Shown here piece after piece: positions 47,518 to 56,088 of a stretch of 64,000 bases of DNA. The first letter of the stretch is position 1. The number at the start of each line of letters is the position of its first letter. This DNA is from Changpingibacter yushuensis (GTDB taxonomy: Bacteria > Actinomycetota > Actinomycetes > Actinomycetales > Actinomycetaceae). The position numbers were made by a program, and so were the translations under genes. The stretch lies in NCBI RefSeq assembly GCF_014041995.1, contig NZ_CP059492.1, positions 1,302,001 through 1,366,000 of the forward strand, written 5' to 3'. The notes below the pieces were generated by a model. It saw only the letters and a program-made list of their open reading frames with translations, was not told the DNA's origin and searched no databases.

Positions 47518-47778
47518 GCGTTCAGATTAGCCTGCGCGCCTGACAAGTTCCATTGGAGACCCGAACTGTGCATCACGAAGTGAGATTAATGGCGATTGAC
47601 ACATCCACAACTGAGGTCTGCACACCTATGACGGCTAGCGCAGCATTTACGCATCGTCAACTCTTTCTCGCCATATGATCTGCAACACTGAGTTCACATT
47701 CGCTGCGAGACTATTGGCCCACGTGACTCTCCACGAACAGAGCCACTCAATCATTGACATCACTGAGGGGATGACTAT

Positions 47779-50700
47779 ATGAATCAGCACGGTCCGAAAA
47801 GACTGCGTGCCGTCGCCGTTTGCACAGTCGTAGCAGCACTGGCATTAGGCACAGGTTCACCGGCCCTAGCTTCGGATTCAGAGAACCCGGAACTGAGTTA
47901 CGAGAGCCTCGCGTCGTTGCAAAACTCCGACGTATCCAAGCCGACGCTCGAAGACCTTCGCGCAGCGGCAGAAGCCACCAATGCCACGGGCAAATGGTTT
48001 GTCCAGCTCACCGCGGACGCCACATCACAAGGTGGACGAAAGTCCGCAATCGTTAAGCAGCAACGCACATTCACAGCCGAGATGGCTGCCTCTGACGAGG
48101 ACGTTGAAGTCACGAACAGCTTCGTTGACCTGTGGAACGGTGTGACAGTGGATGCCGGATCGGAAGCTCTCGATACCATCCTTAACTCGGATCAGGTTGA
48201 AGCCGTGTTCCCGGTCGTCGTCGTCGAACGGCCTGACGAAACGGCAACATCTGTTTCGAGCCCCGATATGTATACCGCCAAGTCCCTGACGGGAGCTGAC
48301 TACGTTCAGCAGGATCTGGGCGTGACCGGAGATGGAATCAAGATCGGCATTATCGATACCGGTGTTGACATTGATAACCCAGTGTTGGGCGGGACTGGCG
48401 TGAGTGGTGAGTCTTCTTTCCCAACCACGAAGGTTGTCGCTGGCTACGATCTGGTGGGAGACGACTACAACGCCGACGATCCAGACACGGTTCGTGTTCC
48501 TGACTCCAATCCAGATGACTGCGCCGGTCACGGCACGCACGTCGCAGGTATCGCGGCAGGCAACAACACCCCCAGCGGCGACTTCACGGGTGTAGCTCCC
48601 GATGCGGTCATCGGCGCATACCGTGTGTTCGGTTGTGATGGAACTACAGATTCTGACGTCATGCTCGAAGCCATGGAACTGGCTGCCGCAGACGGCATGG
48701 ATGTTGTGAACATGTCAATCGGTGCAGCAGCTGTTACATGGCCCAATTACCCCACAGCCGTTGCTGCGAACAACCTTGCTTCGGCAGGGGTTGTCGTTAC
48801 AGTCTCACAGGGCAACGAGGGCGATAGCGGTCTCTTCTTTGGTGGAGCACCTGCTGTGGCCTCTGGGGTCATTGCAGTTGGGTCAGTGGACAACACCACC
48901 GTCATGCAATCTGCGTTCTCGGTTGGTGGCGTGCTGTACGGTTACGCGGGCGCTACCGGATCTCCGGCCCCGGCGAAGTCGGGTGATATGGAGCTCGCAG
49001 CATACCCAGCAGGTCAGGAGACGGGTGCTGTAGATCTCGACGGTGAGCCGTTCGCAGGCAAGGCTGTGCTGGTATCTCGTGGCACGTCGTCCTTCTACGA
49101 AAAGGCTCTCGCGGCACAGAAAGATGGTGCCGCGGCAGTCATCATTTACAACAACGCCGCCGGTGTTATCAACGCGACCGTGGAGGGTGACGAGGCGATC
49201 ACTATTCCGGTCGTCACCATCACACAGGCAGCTGGCCAAACGCTTGCCAGCGCAATTGCCGCCGGTTCTACGACGCTTTCGTGGACCGATCAGTATTCCA
49301 CCGCACAGGATCCTAACGGTGGCATTACGTCGGACTTCTCGTCGTGGGGTGTTGCGGCTGATTTGTCTCTCAAGCCAAATGTCATGGCGCCTGGTGGAAA
49401 CATCTTCTCCGCTTACCCGCTGGATGCGGCTGACGGCGATGGATCCGGTTTCACGTCCATGAGTGGCACTTCGATGGCGGCACCTCACGTGGCTGGAGCT
49501 GCGGCATTGTTGCTTTCCGCAAACGCTGCTCTCACTCCAACCACCGTGAAGACTCTGCTGCAGAACACTGCAACTCCTGTCGCTAACTCAATCGGATACT
49601 ACGACTTCTACGAGCCAATCGTGCGCCAGGGCGCCGGTCTCATTGATGTCGCTTCCGCGGTGTCTGAGGCCGTTTCAGGCAACAGCATCGGAACGGCTGC
49701 CTTGCCGTCCACGATCACGCCTTCCGAGATCAGCCTTGGTGATGGCGATGCCATCGAAACCACTCCAGTCACCATAACGAACAACAAGAACTATGAAGTG
49801 ACATATGACCTCGTTGTCGATGATTCGGGGCTTTCGGTTGCGCTCGGTGCGAACGCAGATGCCAATGACAATTACGACATTCCGCAGGACCTCGCAAGCG
49901 TCACCGCGATTACGCTCGACGGAACGCCTGTTGATCACGTAACCGTTGGTGCTGGCGCTTCAGTGACGGTAGACGTCACTGTTGACGAGCCAACGGAATC
50001 TTGGCTCGGTGACGCGATTCCGGATGGAACGTTCTACGGCGCTTGGCTTACGTTTGCCGGCGACGACGGCACCGTCCGATCCGTCCCATTCATGGGGCTC
50101 AAGGGTGATTACGAAACTGATCTAACCTTCATGCTTTCGACATATGGCGATCTGTACCCAGAGGATGTCCTTCTCGAGAACAACATCGATCCTTCAGAGC
50201 CGTACTATGAGCCGACGCTCGCTTATGCGGGTGCGGATGGCTACGACCTTGTTGAAGATACTGACCACGTCTACTCCATGGAAGGTGACGACATTCTGGC
50301 CGTTGCTCTTCATATTGAGAACCCCGTCAGTCACCTGAGCATCCAGGCGTATTCGGTGGATGACGCTGGCAACATTGGCGCTCCGCTTTCTTCCACGCCG
50401 CTCTACGAGTCCGATGGTGAAGGAACCTCAACCGGGTACCAGATCCCGCTCGAATGGGATGGCACCTACGTCTCTAGTGACGGCACAACTGCCGATGCTC
50501 CAAGTGGCCGCTATGTTCTCGGTATTGAGGTTACAAAGGGTCTGGGGCAAGCAAGCACCGGAAACGATGCAGATAACTACGAATCATGGACCTCTCCAGT
50601 GTTCATCGTTCGCGAGTACACGGCTCCAGAGCCCGGCGATGAAGTCGCGCCGGTTTCTGACTCGTCCAAGGGCATCAACGTCTACTTCCAGCCCGATCTG

Positions 50701-51357
50701 GTGACTACTGTTACTGACCTGGCCATGAAGGTTGCTCGCGGGGACCAAGTGCTCGCGGGAGACTGGGACGGCGACGGCTACGATACCTTGGCGGTTCGCA
50801 AGGGTCGCACCTACACGTTCTATGACACCAATCGCACCGGCGCAACCAGCTACACCATCACGTATGGTCCGGCGGGTTCCACTCCAGTTGTCGGAGATTT
50901 CAATGGTGACGGGCGTGATGACCTTGCTGTTCGTGCCAAGAACACCAACAAGTTCTACATCAACTATGACGTCACAACCGGCGGAGTTGCTGATAAGACC
51001 GTGGTCTATGGAAAGTCGACTGATACCCCGCTGGCCGGTGACTGGAACGGTGACGGTCCGGATACCTTGGGTGTTAAGCGAGGCAATAAGTTCTTGCTCG
51101 TTGACAAGCTTGGAGTAGGAACAGCCACCCGCACGTACGTGTATGGCAAGGCGTCTGACAAGCCTCTGGTTGCAGACTTCAATGGCGACAGCGTTGACTC
51201 CATCTCGGTTGTGCGTGGCGCAACCGTGTACGTCAACAACGCACTTACCGGAGGTACTGCCTCCTCGAAGGTCACTTTTGGTCGTTCCAGCAGCCAGCTG
51301 GTGACGGGCGATTGGGATGCTTCAGGATCCGACACGTTGGCTTCATACCTAGGCTGA
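47779..51357 (+). CDS. secreted subtilisin-family serine protease with C-terminal repeats
   Basis: 1192 aa. Residues 1-31 are a Sec signal peptide ending ALA. An I9-like propeptide (about 70-150) precedes the S8 catalytic domain with Asp193 (IIDTGVD), His251 (GHGTHVAGIAAG) and Ser565 (SGTSMAAPHVAG), and the oxyanion Asn in SQGNEGD. A PA domain is inserted at about 405-505. Fn3-like/DUF1034 domains follow (about 650-960). Five repeats of 45-48 residues close the protein, each starting with a (G/A)DWDGDG-like loop. No LPxTG or membrane anchor, so it is released or held non-covalently. The 261 bases upstream hold no other gene. Confidence 0.93.
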   Translation: MNQHGPKRLRAVAVCTVVAALALGTGSPALASDSENPELSYESLASLQNSDVSKPTLEDLRAAAEATNATGKWFVQLTADATSQGGRKSAIVKQQRTFTAEMAASDEDVEVTNSFVDLWNGVTVDAGSEALDTILNSDQVEAVFPVVVVERPDETATSVSSPDMYTAKSLTGADYVQQDLGVTGDGIKIGIIDTGVDIDNPVLGGTGVSGESSFPTTKVVAGYDLVGDDYNADDPDTVRVPDSNPDDCAGHGTHVAGIAAGNNTPSGDFTGVAPDAVIGAYRVFGCDGTTDSDVMLEAMELAAADGMDVVNMSIGAAAVTWPNYPTAVAANNLASAGVVVTVSQGNEGDSGLFFGGAPAVASGVIAVGSVDNTTVMQSAFSVGGVLYGYAGATGSPAPAKSGDMELAAYPAGQETGAVDLDGEPFAGKAVLVSRGTSSFYEKALAAQKDGAAAVIIYNNAAGVINATVEGDEAITIPVVTITQAAGQTLASAIAAGSTTLSWTDQYSTAQDPNGGITSDFSSWGVAADLSLKPNVMAPGGNIFSAYPLDAADGDGSGFTSMSGTSMAAPHVAGAAALLLSANAALTPTTVKTLLQNTATPVANSIGYYDFYEPIVRQGAGLIDVASAVSEAVSGNSIGTAALPSTITPSEISLGDGDAIETTPVTITNNKNYEVTYDLVVDDSGLSVALGANADANDNYDIPQDLASVTAITLDGTPVDHVTVGAGASVTVDVTVDEPTESWLGDAIPDGTFYGAWLTFAGDDGTVRSVPFMGLKGDYETDLTFMLSTYGDLYPEDVLLENNIDPSEPYYEPTLAYAGADGYDLVEDTDHVYSMEGDDILAVALHIENPVSHLSIQAYSVDDAGNIGAPLSSTPLYESDGEGTSTGYQIPLEWDGTYVSSDGTTADAPSGRYVLGIEVTKGLGQASTGNDADNYESWTSPVFIVREYTAPEPGDEVAPVSDSSKGINVYFQPDLVTTVTDLAMKVARGDQVLAGDWDGDGYDTLAVRKGRTYTFYDTNRTGATSYTITYGPAGSTPVVGDFNGDGRDDLAVRAKNTNKFYINYDVTTGGVADKTVVYGKSTDTPLAGDWNGDGPDTLGVKRGNKFLLVDKLGVGTATRTYVYGKASDKPLVADFNGDSVDSISVVRGATVYVNNALTGGTASSKVTFGRSSSQLVTGDWDASGSDTLASYLG
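50740..51354 (+). repeat. five FG-GAP/VCBS-like repeats in the protease C-terminus
   Basis: Units are centred on the Asp residues 995 (DWDGDGYD), 1040 (DFNGDGRDD), 1088 (DWNGDGPD), 1133 (DFNGDSVD) and 1178 (DWDASGSD), with spacing 45, 48, 45 and 45 residues. The first three have the DxDGDG calcium-binding form; the last two have lost it. They likely form a small beta-propeller-like binding module. Confidence 0.85.
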
Positions 51358-51394
51358 ACATGACGCAGTAGAAGGTCTGAGCCTTCAATGCGTA

Positions 51395-51442
51395 AAGAGT
51401 GGGTTTTCGGGGTGCTGTAGGGCTCCCCGAAAACCCACTCTT
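51395..51442 (+). terminator. 18-bp perfect hairpin after the protease
   Basis: Arms 51395-51412 and 51425-51442 are exact complements with a 12-base loop. No T-run follows. Nearby GAAGG/CCTTC (51371-51386) could form a smaller hairpin. Confidence 0.75.
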
Positions 51443-51528
51443 CATGTCTGTCCGGGGTGGTCAAAAGGCCACGTCAGAGGCAACTTAAGAACGCGATGCA
51501 CGTCACCCTCAGAACGGCCCCGCCCGTT

Positions 51529-51558
51529 TTGCTCGGTGCTTAAGGCGCGTGCTAAAGT
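51529..51558 (+). promoter_or_regulatory. possible tRNA-Leu promoter
   Basis: TTGCTC (51529-51534) and TAAAGT (51553-51558) are 18 bases apart and lie about 40 bases before the tRNA. Fit to the sigma70-type consensus is moderate. Confidence 0.35.
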
Positions 51559-51598
51559 CTTATTCGTTGCTCGGGGAGATAACCTGAACAAGTCACCT

Positions 51599-51684
51599 GC
51601 GCGGGTGGCGGAATAGGTAGACGCGCTAGCTTGAGGTGCTAGTCCTCTTATTTGAGGGTGGGGGTTCAAGTCCCCCTCCGCGCA
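51599..51684 (+). tRNA. tRNA-Leu (anticodon GAG)
   Basis: An 86-nt class II tRNA. Acceptor GCGCGGG (51599-51605) pairs with TCCGCGC (51677-51683), with a G-T pair at the inner end; discriminator A at 51684; no CCA encoded. Anticodon stem CTAGC/GCTAG with loop TTGAGGT gives anticodon GAG (51633-51635). A long variable arm (CCTC...GAGG) and T-stem GGGGG/CCCCC with loop TTCAAGT are present, as required for tRNA-Leu. It reads CUC and CUU codons. Confidence 0.97.
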
Positions 51685-51691
51685 CGAAATG

Positions 51692-51735
51692 AAACCTGCT
51701 TCTAGATGCATGTAACAGCATCTAGAAGCAGGTTT
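51692..51735 (+). terminator. intrinsic terminator of the tRNA-Leu gene
   Basis: Arms 51692-51709 and 51718-51735 are perfect 18-bp complements with an eight-base loop and the right arm runs into TTTTT. Textbook rho-independent terminator, unlike most others in the window. Confidence 0.93.
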
Positions 51736-52008
51736 TTCGTTGCTATATAGCCAATCTCATGGGGCCGCTACTACGAGTATCAGCACTCGCATCGAACCGC
51801 TGATATCACCCTCCTGACACAGGATCTCTTGAATCTGACACGGGTCCCATGTGGATGTGGCAAGAGCGGCCCGTGCTCCGATCAACCGGTGGTCGCTGTG
51901 TTGCCGGTTCGGGCGGAGACTCACAAGGGCGCGCCTTCAGCCTTGCGGTCAGAATGCAGTTTCCGACCGCAGGCATCGCATTATGCAGAACGCTACGGGT
52001 CTGAGGGC
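51736..52008. other. gap with no recognisable gene
   Basis: Together with the terminator it makes a 324-base stretch (51685-52008) between tRNA-Leu and the facing aldo/keto-reductase-fold gene. A forward frame starting at 51829 exists but runs on into the antisense of the next gene and shows no domain. I see no repeat or hairpin of note. Confidence 0.6.
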
Positions 52009-52947
52009 TTAGTCTGTTACGTCGTCCAAGGCTGCCGCAACAAGTTCGGGCAGCGCCTCACCGGACGCGAGCGCAGATGTGAACTGCGCCGCCGTGCGTG
52101 CCCCCACCAATGCCGAGCTAATTGCGGGATTGCGAAGAGTCCACGAAAGCGCCACATCACTCAAGCTGCGGCCAAGGCCATCGGCGGCCCGTGCCAGCGC
52201 TTCTACAACTCGACGTTGCCGATCGCGAAGGTAGGGCTCTACGAAAGCCGATAAATGCTCTGAAGCTGCACGTGAAGTTGGCGGAATTGACCGGCGGTAC
52301 TTACCGGTAAGCACTCCACGTCCCAATGGGGAGGCAGCAAACGTTCCCAAACCGCAGTACTCAGCAAATGGCAGGAGCTGGTCTTCGCATTCGCGGGCTA
52401 GTAACGAATACTCGGTCTCAATGACGCTGAGAGATGGAAGATGCCGTTCCTTCAAGAGCTGCTGGAGTATGGCTGCCCGCCATGCTGGATAGCCCATGAT
52501 TCCGATGTATCTGACTGTTCCTGATGTGACAAGCTTGGCAAGTGCAGTTGCCGTTTCCTCATCTGAAGCAATGGGATCGGGCGCTCCAAGTAGAAGGACA
52601 TCTACGTAGTCAGTTGCGAGGCGTTCTAGCGAATCGTTTACAGAGTCCTGAATGGAGCCACGACCAGCACCGAAGCGCAGGCCGTTTGGTCCGCGGGTGA
52701 ATCCGGCACGTGTGCACAGAACCAACTGCTGGCGGGGAAACTCATGCGTTGTGAGCTTTCCTACAAGCGTTTCGGCTGCACCATGACCAAAAGCGGGCGA
52801 AGTATCGATGAGATTACCGCCCGCATCCAACAGTGCTTGGACCTGCCCGCGTGCTTCGTCTTCATTCGTATCGCGGCCCCAAGTCAGTGTGCCTAGGCCA
52901 ATTTCGCCGACGACGAGGCCACTTCGGCCAACTGTGCGTTCCCTCAT
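52009..52947 (-). CDS. aldo/keto-reductase-fold protein lacking catalytic residues
   Basis: 312 aa AKR-fold protein (VGRSGLVVGEIGLGTLTWG start; LATDYVDVLLLGAPDP; TSGTVRYIGIMGYPAW; ASPLGRGVLTGKY). Aligned to the usual AKR pattern, Asp48 is kept, but the catalytic Tyr is Phe53 (DTSPAFG for DTADVYG), the Lys is Arg80 (CTRAG for ATKVG), and the His is Gly121 (LLLGAPD for QLHRPD). Such a protein should not be a normal reductase. It is divergent from uppP, with 63 bases between start codons. A binding or regulatory role is possible. Confidence 0.85.
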   Translation of the reverse strand: MRERTVGRSGLVVGEIGLGTLTWGRDTNEDEARGQVQALLDAGGNLIDTSPAFGHGAAETLVGKLTTHEFPRQQLVLCTRAGFTRGPNGLRFGAGRGSIQDSVNDSLERLATDYVDVLLLGAPDPIASDEETATALAKLVTSGTVRYIGIMGYPAWRAAILQQLLKERHLPSLSVIETEYSLLARECEDQLLPFAEYCGLGTFAASPLGRGVLTGKYRRSIPPTSRAASEHLSAFVEPYLRDRQRRVVEALARAADGLGRSLSDVALSWTLRNPAISSALVGARTAAQFTSALASGEALPELVAAALDDVTD

Positions 52948-53010
52948 AATGTCAAGATTAATGCAGAACGCTCATCTACCGAGTTGCTAGGCAAAGATAA
53001 GCTACCGATC

Positions 53011-53844
53011 GTGGGTATTTTTGAGGCTATTATCTTGGGACTCTTGCAGGGACTAACAGAGTTCCTGCCTATCTCGTCATCGGCGCACATTCGCATCTTT
53101 GGCGACCTATTCGGGTGGGGAGATCCCGGCGCAGCTTTCACCGCCATCATTCAGATCGGCACAGAGCTGGCAGTCATTGTGTACTTCTGGCATGACATCG
53201 TATCGATTATCACGAAGTGGTTCCGAGCGTTGCCTTTTGGCTGGAAGAACCCAGTCAAGCAGTCAGATCCAGATGTGCGTTTGGGATGGATCATCATCAT
53301 CGCGACGATCCCGATCGGAGTGTTGGGATTCATCTTCCAGGACACAATTGAAACAAGCCTACGAAACCTCTATATCACGGCCTTCGTGTTGGCTGTGTTC
53401 GGTTTGTTGCTGGGGCTTGCTGACAAGTTCTCAAAGCGCACGATCAAGCTGGAGGACATGTCCATTCGAGATGGTCTCATCGTTGGTTTCGGGCAAGCCT
53501 TGGCATTGATTCCAGGCGTTTCCCGTTCCGGCGGTACTATCACTACCGCACTGCTGCTGGGGTACACACGCGAGGCCGCCGCACGTGCCTCATTCTTGTT
53601 GGCAGTTCCAGCTGTGCTGGCTTCTGGCTTCTTCCAACTGTTTAAGTCAAGTGGTGACGGAACTCTAGTTCTTGGGCCGACCATCCTTGCAGCCATCATC
53701 GCCTTTGTGGTGGGCTATGCGGTTATCGTGTGGTTCCTCAAGATGATTTCCACGAAGTCGTACACGGTATTCGTTGTATACCGCGTGCTCTTGGCGATCC
53801 TCGTGGTTGTGCTGCTGGGCGTGGGAGCTTTGTCAGTCTTCTGA
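53011..53844 (+). CDS. uppP: undecaprenyl-diphosphatase UppP (BacA family)
   Basis: Recycles undecaprenyl pyrophosphate after cell-wall transfer. The 277 aa membrane protein has the two signature motifs GLTEFLPISSSAH (catalytic Glu) and PGVSRSGGT (Ser/Arg), plus about eight helices. GTG 53011 gives the normal N-terminus MGIFEAIILGLLQG; a TTG at 52984 would add nine residues. Neither has a strong ribosome site. Confidence 0.94.
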   Translation: MGIFEAIILGLLQGLTEFLPISSSAHIRIFGDLFGWGDPGAAFTAIIQIGTELAVIVYFWHDIVSIITKWFRALPFGWKNPVKQSDPDVRLGWIIIIATIPIGVLGFIFQDTIETSLRNLYITAFVLAVFGLLLGLADKFSKRTIKLEDMSIRDGLIVGFGQALALIPGVSRSGGTITTALLLGYTREAAARASFLLAVPAVLASGFFQLFKSSGDGTLVLGPTILAAIIAFVVGYAVIVWFLKMISTKSYTVFVVYRVLLAILVVVLLGVGALSVF

Positions 53845-53938
53845 TCCACTTCTGGCTGCGCTACCTGAATCCGCGGGCAAGCAACCCTGGAGCTAGATGC
53901 TTGGAGGCAACGCCCGAACGCTCGCACAAGCCACACCC

Positions 53939-54775
53939 TCAGTTTCCCGAGGCCTCACCTTTTGCAGTTCGCAAGGTTTGGGCTCCTTTGCTGCTCATCT
54001 GTGGCGGCTGGCCCCCAAATTCTGGGCAGATCTCTTGGAACTTGCACCAGTTGCACAATGGTCCGCGTTTGGGCTCGAACTCACCGCTGTCAAGGCGTTC
54101 CTCAATAGCTGACCACGCCGAATCCAGTTCGAGTGCAAGCGAGTCAACATCTGCAGGCACGGGATCATAGGTGAGTGTGCGGCCGTCCTTGAGATAGATC
54201 AGTTGGGTGCGTGCCGGAAGCTGGTCAGTGGAGAGAAAGAGCGCCGCCGCATAGAAGCGCATTTGGAAGATCGCGCCATTTTGGTATCGCGGAGAGGGCG
54301 ACTTGCCGGTTTTGTAATCGACAACCCGAGTGTCTCCTTGAGGTGAAACATCGATTCTGTCGATAATGCCACGGATGTGCAGACCAGACGGCAGAGTGGC
54401 ATTGACAAACTTTTCGCGTGCGCGTGGAGCTAGGAACTGCGGGTTCTCCATTTTGAAGTAGTTGCCGATCAAGGTGCGCGCGCTGCCTAGCCATTCGTCT
54501 AGTGCTGCGGGTGAGTCAAAGAGTCCGCTATCAGCCGGGTTCTTGGCAAGGTGAGCATCCCAGCGCGGTTGCAGCAAATCCTGGGCCGTCTGCTCCGTGC
54601 GTGAGGCCGCCTCCACATCAAAGAGATGCTCCAGAACAGAATGCACAAGGGTACCGCGCAGAGCTTCGGGTGAGGGAGGTTCGGGCATCTTGTCGATAAC
54701 ACGAAAACGGAACATGAGAGGGCACTGCTTAAAATCCTTGGTCCGAGAGGGCGATAGTGCTGCGTGCTTTGTCAT
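53939..54775 (-). CDS. RecB-family PD-(D/E)XK nuclease with probable Fe-S cluster
   Basis: 278 aa. The active site is seen in GIIDRIDV and VVDYKTGK (DxK). Cysteines frame the domain as in Cas4/AddB: Cys18 (FKQCPLMF) and three at the end (LCNWCKFQEICPEF), suggesting a 4Fe-4S cluster. The same gene sits next to trmI in mycobacteria (Rv2119). ATG 54775 is chosen because it gives the SPSRTKDFKQCP start; the frame runs on upstream antisense to trmI. No other recombination genes adjoin. Confidence 0.88.
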   Translation of the reverse strand: MTKHAALSPSRTKDFKQCPLMFRFRVIDKMPEPPSPEALRGTLVHSVLEHLFDVEAASRTEQTAQDLLQPRWDAHLAKNPADSGLFDSPAALDEWLGSARTLIGNYFKMENPQFLAPRAREKFVNATLPSGLHIRGIIDRIDVSPQGDTRVVDYKTGKSPSPRYQNGAIFQMRFYAAALFLSTDQLPARTQLIYLKDGRTLTYDPVPADVDSLALELDSAWSAIEERLDSGEFEPKRGPLCNWCKFQEICPEFGGQPPQMSSKGAQTLRTAKGEASGN

Positions 54776-54880
54776 GTTCTCCAGCCTAGTCTGCTCCAAG
54801 GACAAGATTTTTGGCCCGTACACATCTCCCCGGCGGCGCGGTTTCGGGGATGGCGGATTCGCCACGTAGGATTGCATCCC

Positions 54881-55984
54881 ATGAGTGAACACGCCGCAGA
54901 CCGCCGTCGAGGACCATTTCGTGCTGGGGAACGGGTGCAACTGACTGATCCCAAAGGCCGCCAGTACACGATCTCTTTGACCCGAGACGGCTATTTCCAT
55001 TCGACCCGCGGGTCCTTTAGCCACTCTGAGCTGATCGGTGCCGATGAAGGCACTGTCATTGAGACAAAAGAGGGCAAGCGTTTTCTCGCATTGCGCCCAC
55101 TCATTACCGACTACGTTCTTTCGATGCCACGCGGTGCCACAGTTGTGTACCCAAAGGATGCGGCACAAATCGTGCATATGGCTGACGTCTTCCCTGGTGC
55201 AAGGGTATTCGAAGCGGGCGTTGGTTCCGGCGCTCTTTCGATCTCTCTGCTCAGTGCGTTGGGCTCCGACGGTCATCTAACTTCGGCAGAGTTGCGCCCA
55301 GAGTTTGCTGAGATCGCCCAAGGCAATGTGCGATCGTGGTACGGCGAAGAAGTACTGCCGTGGGAAGTCAAGATCGGCGATGCAGCAGCCGTATTGACTG
55401 CGATGGAGCCAGCAAGCCTTGACCACGTTATCCTCGACATGCTTGCGCCGTGGGAGATCATCGATTCGGCTTCCCACGCTCTTCGTCCCGGTGGTGTGAT
55501 TCTTGTCTATGTGGCGACGACGACCCAGATGTCACGGTTCGTGGAGACCTTACGTAGTACTGACCGGTTCACGGAACCGCAGGCGTCAGAGACACTCGTG
55601 CGGACTTGGCATCTTGAGGGACTTGCTGTGCGTCCTGACCATCGAATGGTTGCTCACACAGGCTTCCTTGTTGTGGCTCGCAAGCTTTCTGAGAAGTCAT
55701 CGCCGCTCATTCCAGCGCGACGTCCAGCGAAGGCCGCATACTCTGAGGCGTTCGAATGGGAAGATAACGAACTTGCTGAACGCTCCATCTCCGCTAAGAA
55801 GCTGCGTAGGGTTCGCCGCGACGTCGCACATCGTCAGGACGTGGAGATCACAGGCGATTCCACTGCTGGCACACACGGAGCGGAGATTCGCGCAAAGATT
55901 GACGCCGAGATCTCCGAGCGTAATCAAGCCAACTGGGAAGCGCGGATAGCGGCTCGTGACGCGCACGACGATACCGATCAGTAA
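54881..55984 (+). CDS. trmI: tRNA (adenine(58)-N1)-methyltransferase TrmI
   Basis: Methylates A58 in the tRNA T-loop. The 367 aa protein has the N-terminal beta domain (FRAGERVQLTDPKGRQYTI), VYPKDAAQIVHMADVFPGARV, SAM motif FEAGVGSGALSISL, ILDMLAPWE and RTWHLEGLAVRP. A charged C-terminal extension of about 90 residues (after VVARKLSEK) goes beyond the usual core. ATG 54881. Divergent from the RecB-like gene. Confidence 0.93.
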   Translation: MSEHAADRRRGPFRAGERVQLTDPKGRQYTISLTRDGYFHSTRGSFSHSELIGADEGTVIETKEGKRFLALRPLITDYVLSMPRGATVVYPKDAAQIVHMADVFPGARVFEAGVGSGALSISLLSALGSDGHLTSAELRPEFAEIAQGNVRSWYGEEVLPWEVKIGDAAAVLTAMEPASLDHVILDMLAPWEIIDSASHALRPGGVILVYVATTTQMSRFVETLRSTDRFTEPQASETLVRTWHLEGLAVRPDHRMVAHTGFLVVARKLSEKSSPLIPARRPAKAAYSEAFEWEDNELAERSISAKKLRRVRRDVAHRQDVEITGDSTAGTHGAEIRAKIDAEISERNQANWEARIAARDAHDDTDQ

Positions 55985-56007
55985 GGAAGACTGATACCGA
56001 TCAGTAA
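55970..56007 (+). repeat. exact 15-bp direct repeat over the trmI stop codon
   Basis: GATACCGATCAGTAA occurs at 55970-55984, ending exactly with the trmI TAA, and again at 55993-56007, eight bases later. A short duplication like the one at the XRE stop. Confidence 0.9.
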
Positions 56008-56088
56008 CGTGACGAGCTCCCTAAGACGACTCCCCGCAAAGCAGGCCCGTTGTCCTAGAATTGAGTGAGCTACATGTGAAGGGTGTCA

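Noticed and set aside
51829-52254. 141-codon + strand frame after tRNA-Leu
   Set aside because: Half of it is antisense to the aldo/keto-reductase-fold gene; composition is Cys/Arg-rich with no recognisable motif or ribosome site.
54776-55276. Upstream extension of the RecB-like nuclease frame
   Set aside because: It is antisense to trmI, shows no conserved sequence, and the nuclease family starts at the ATG at 54775.
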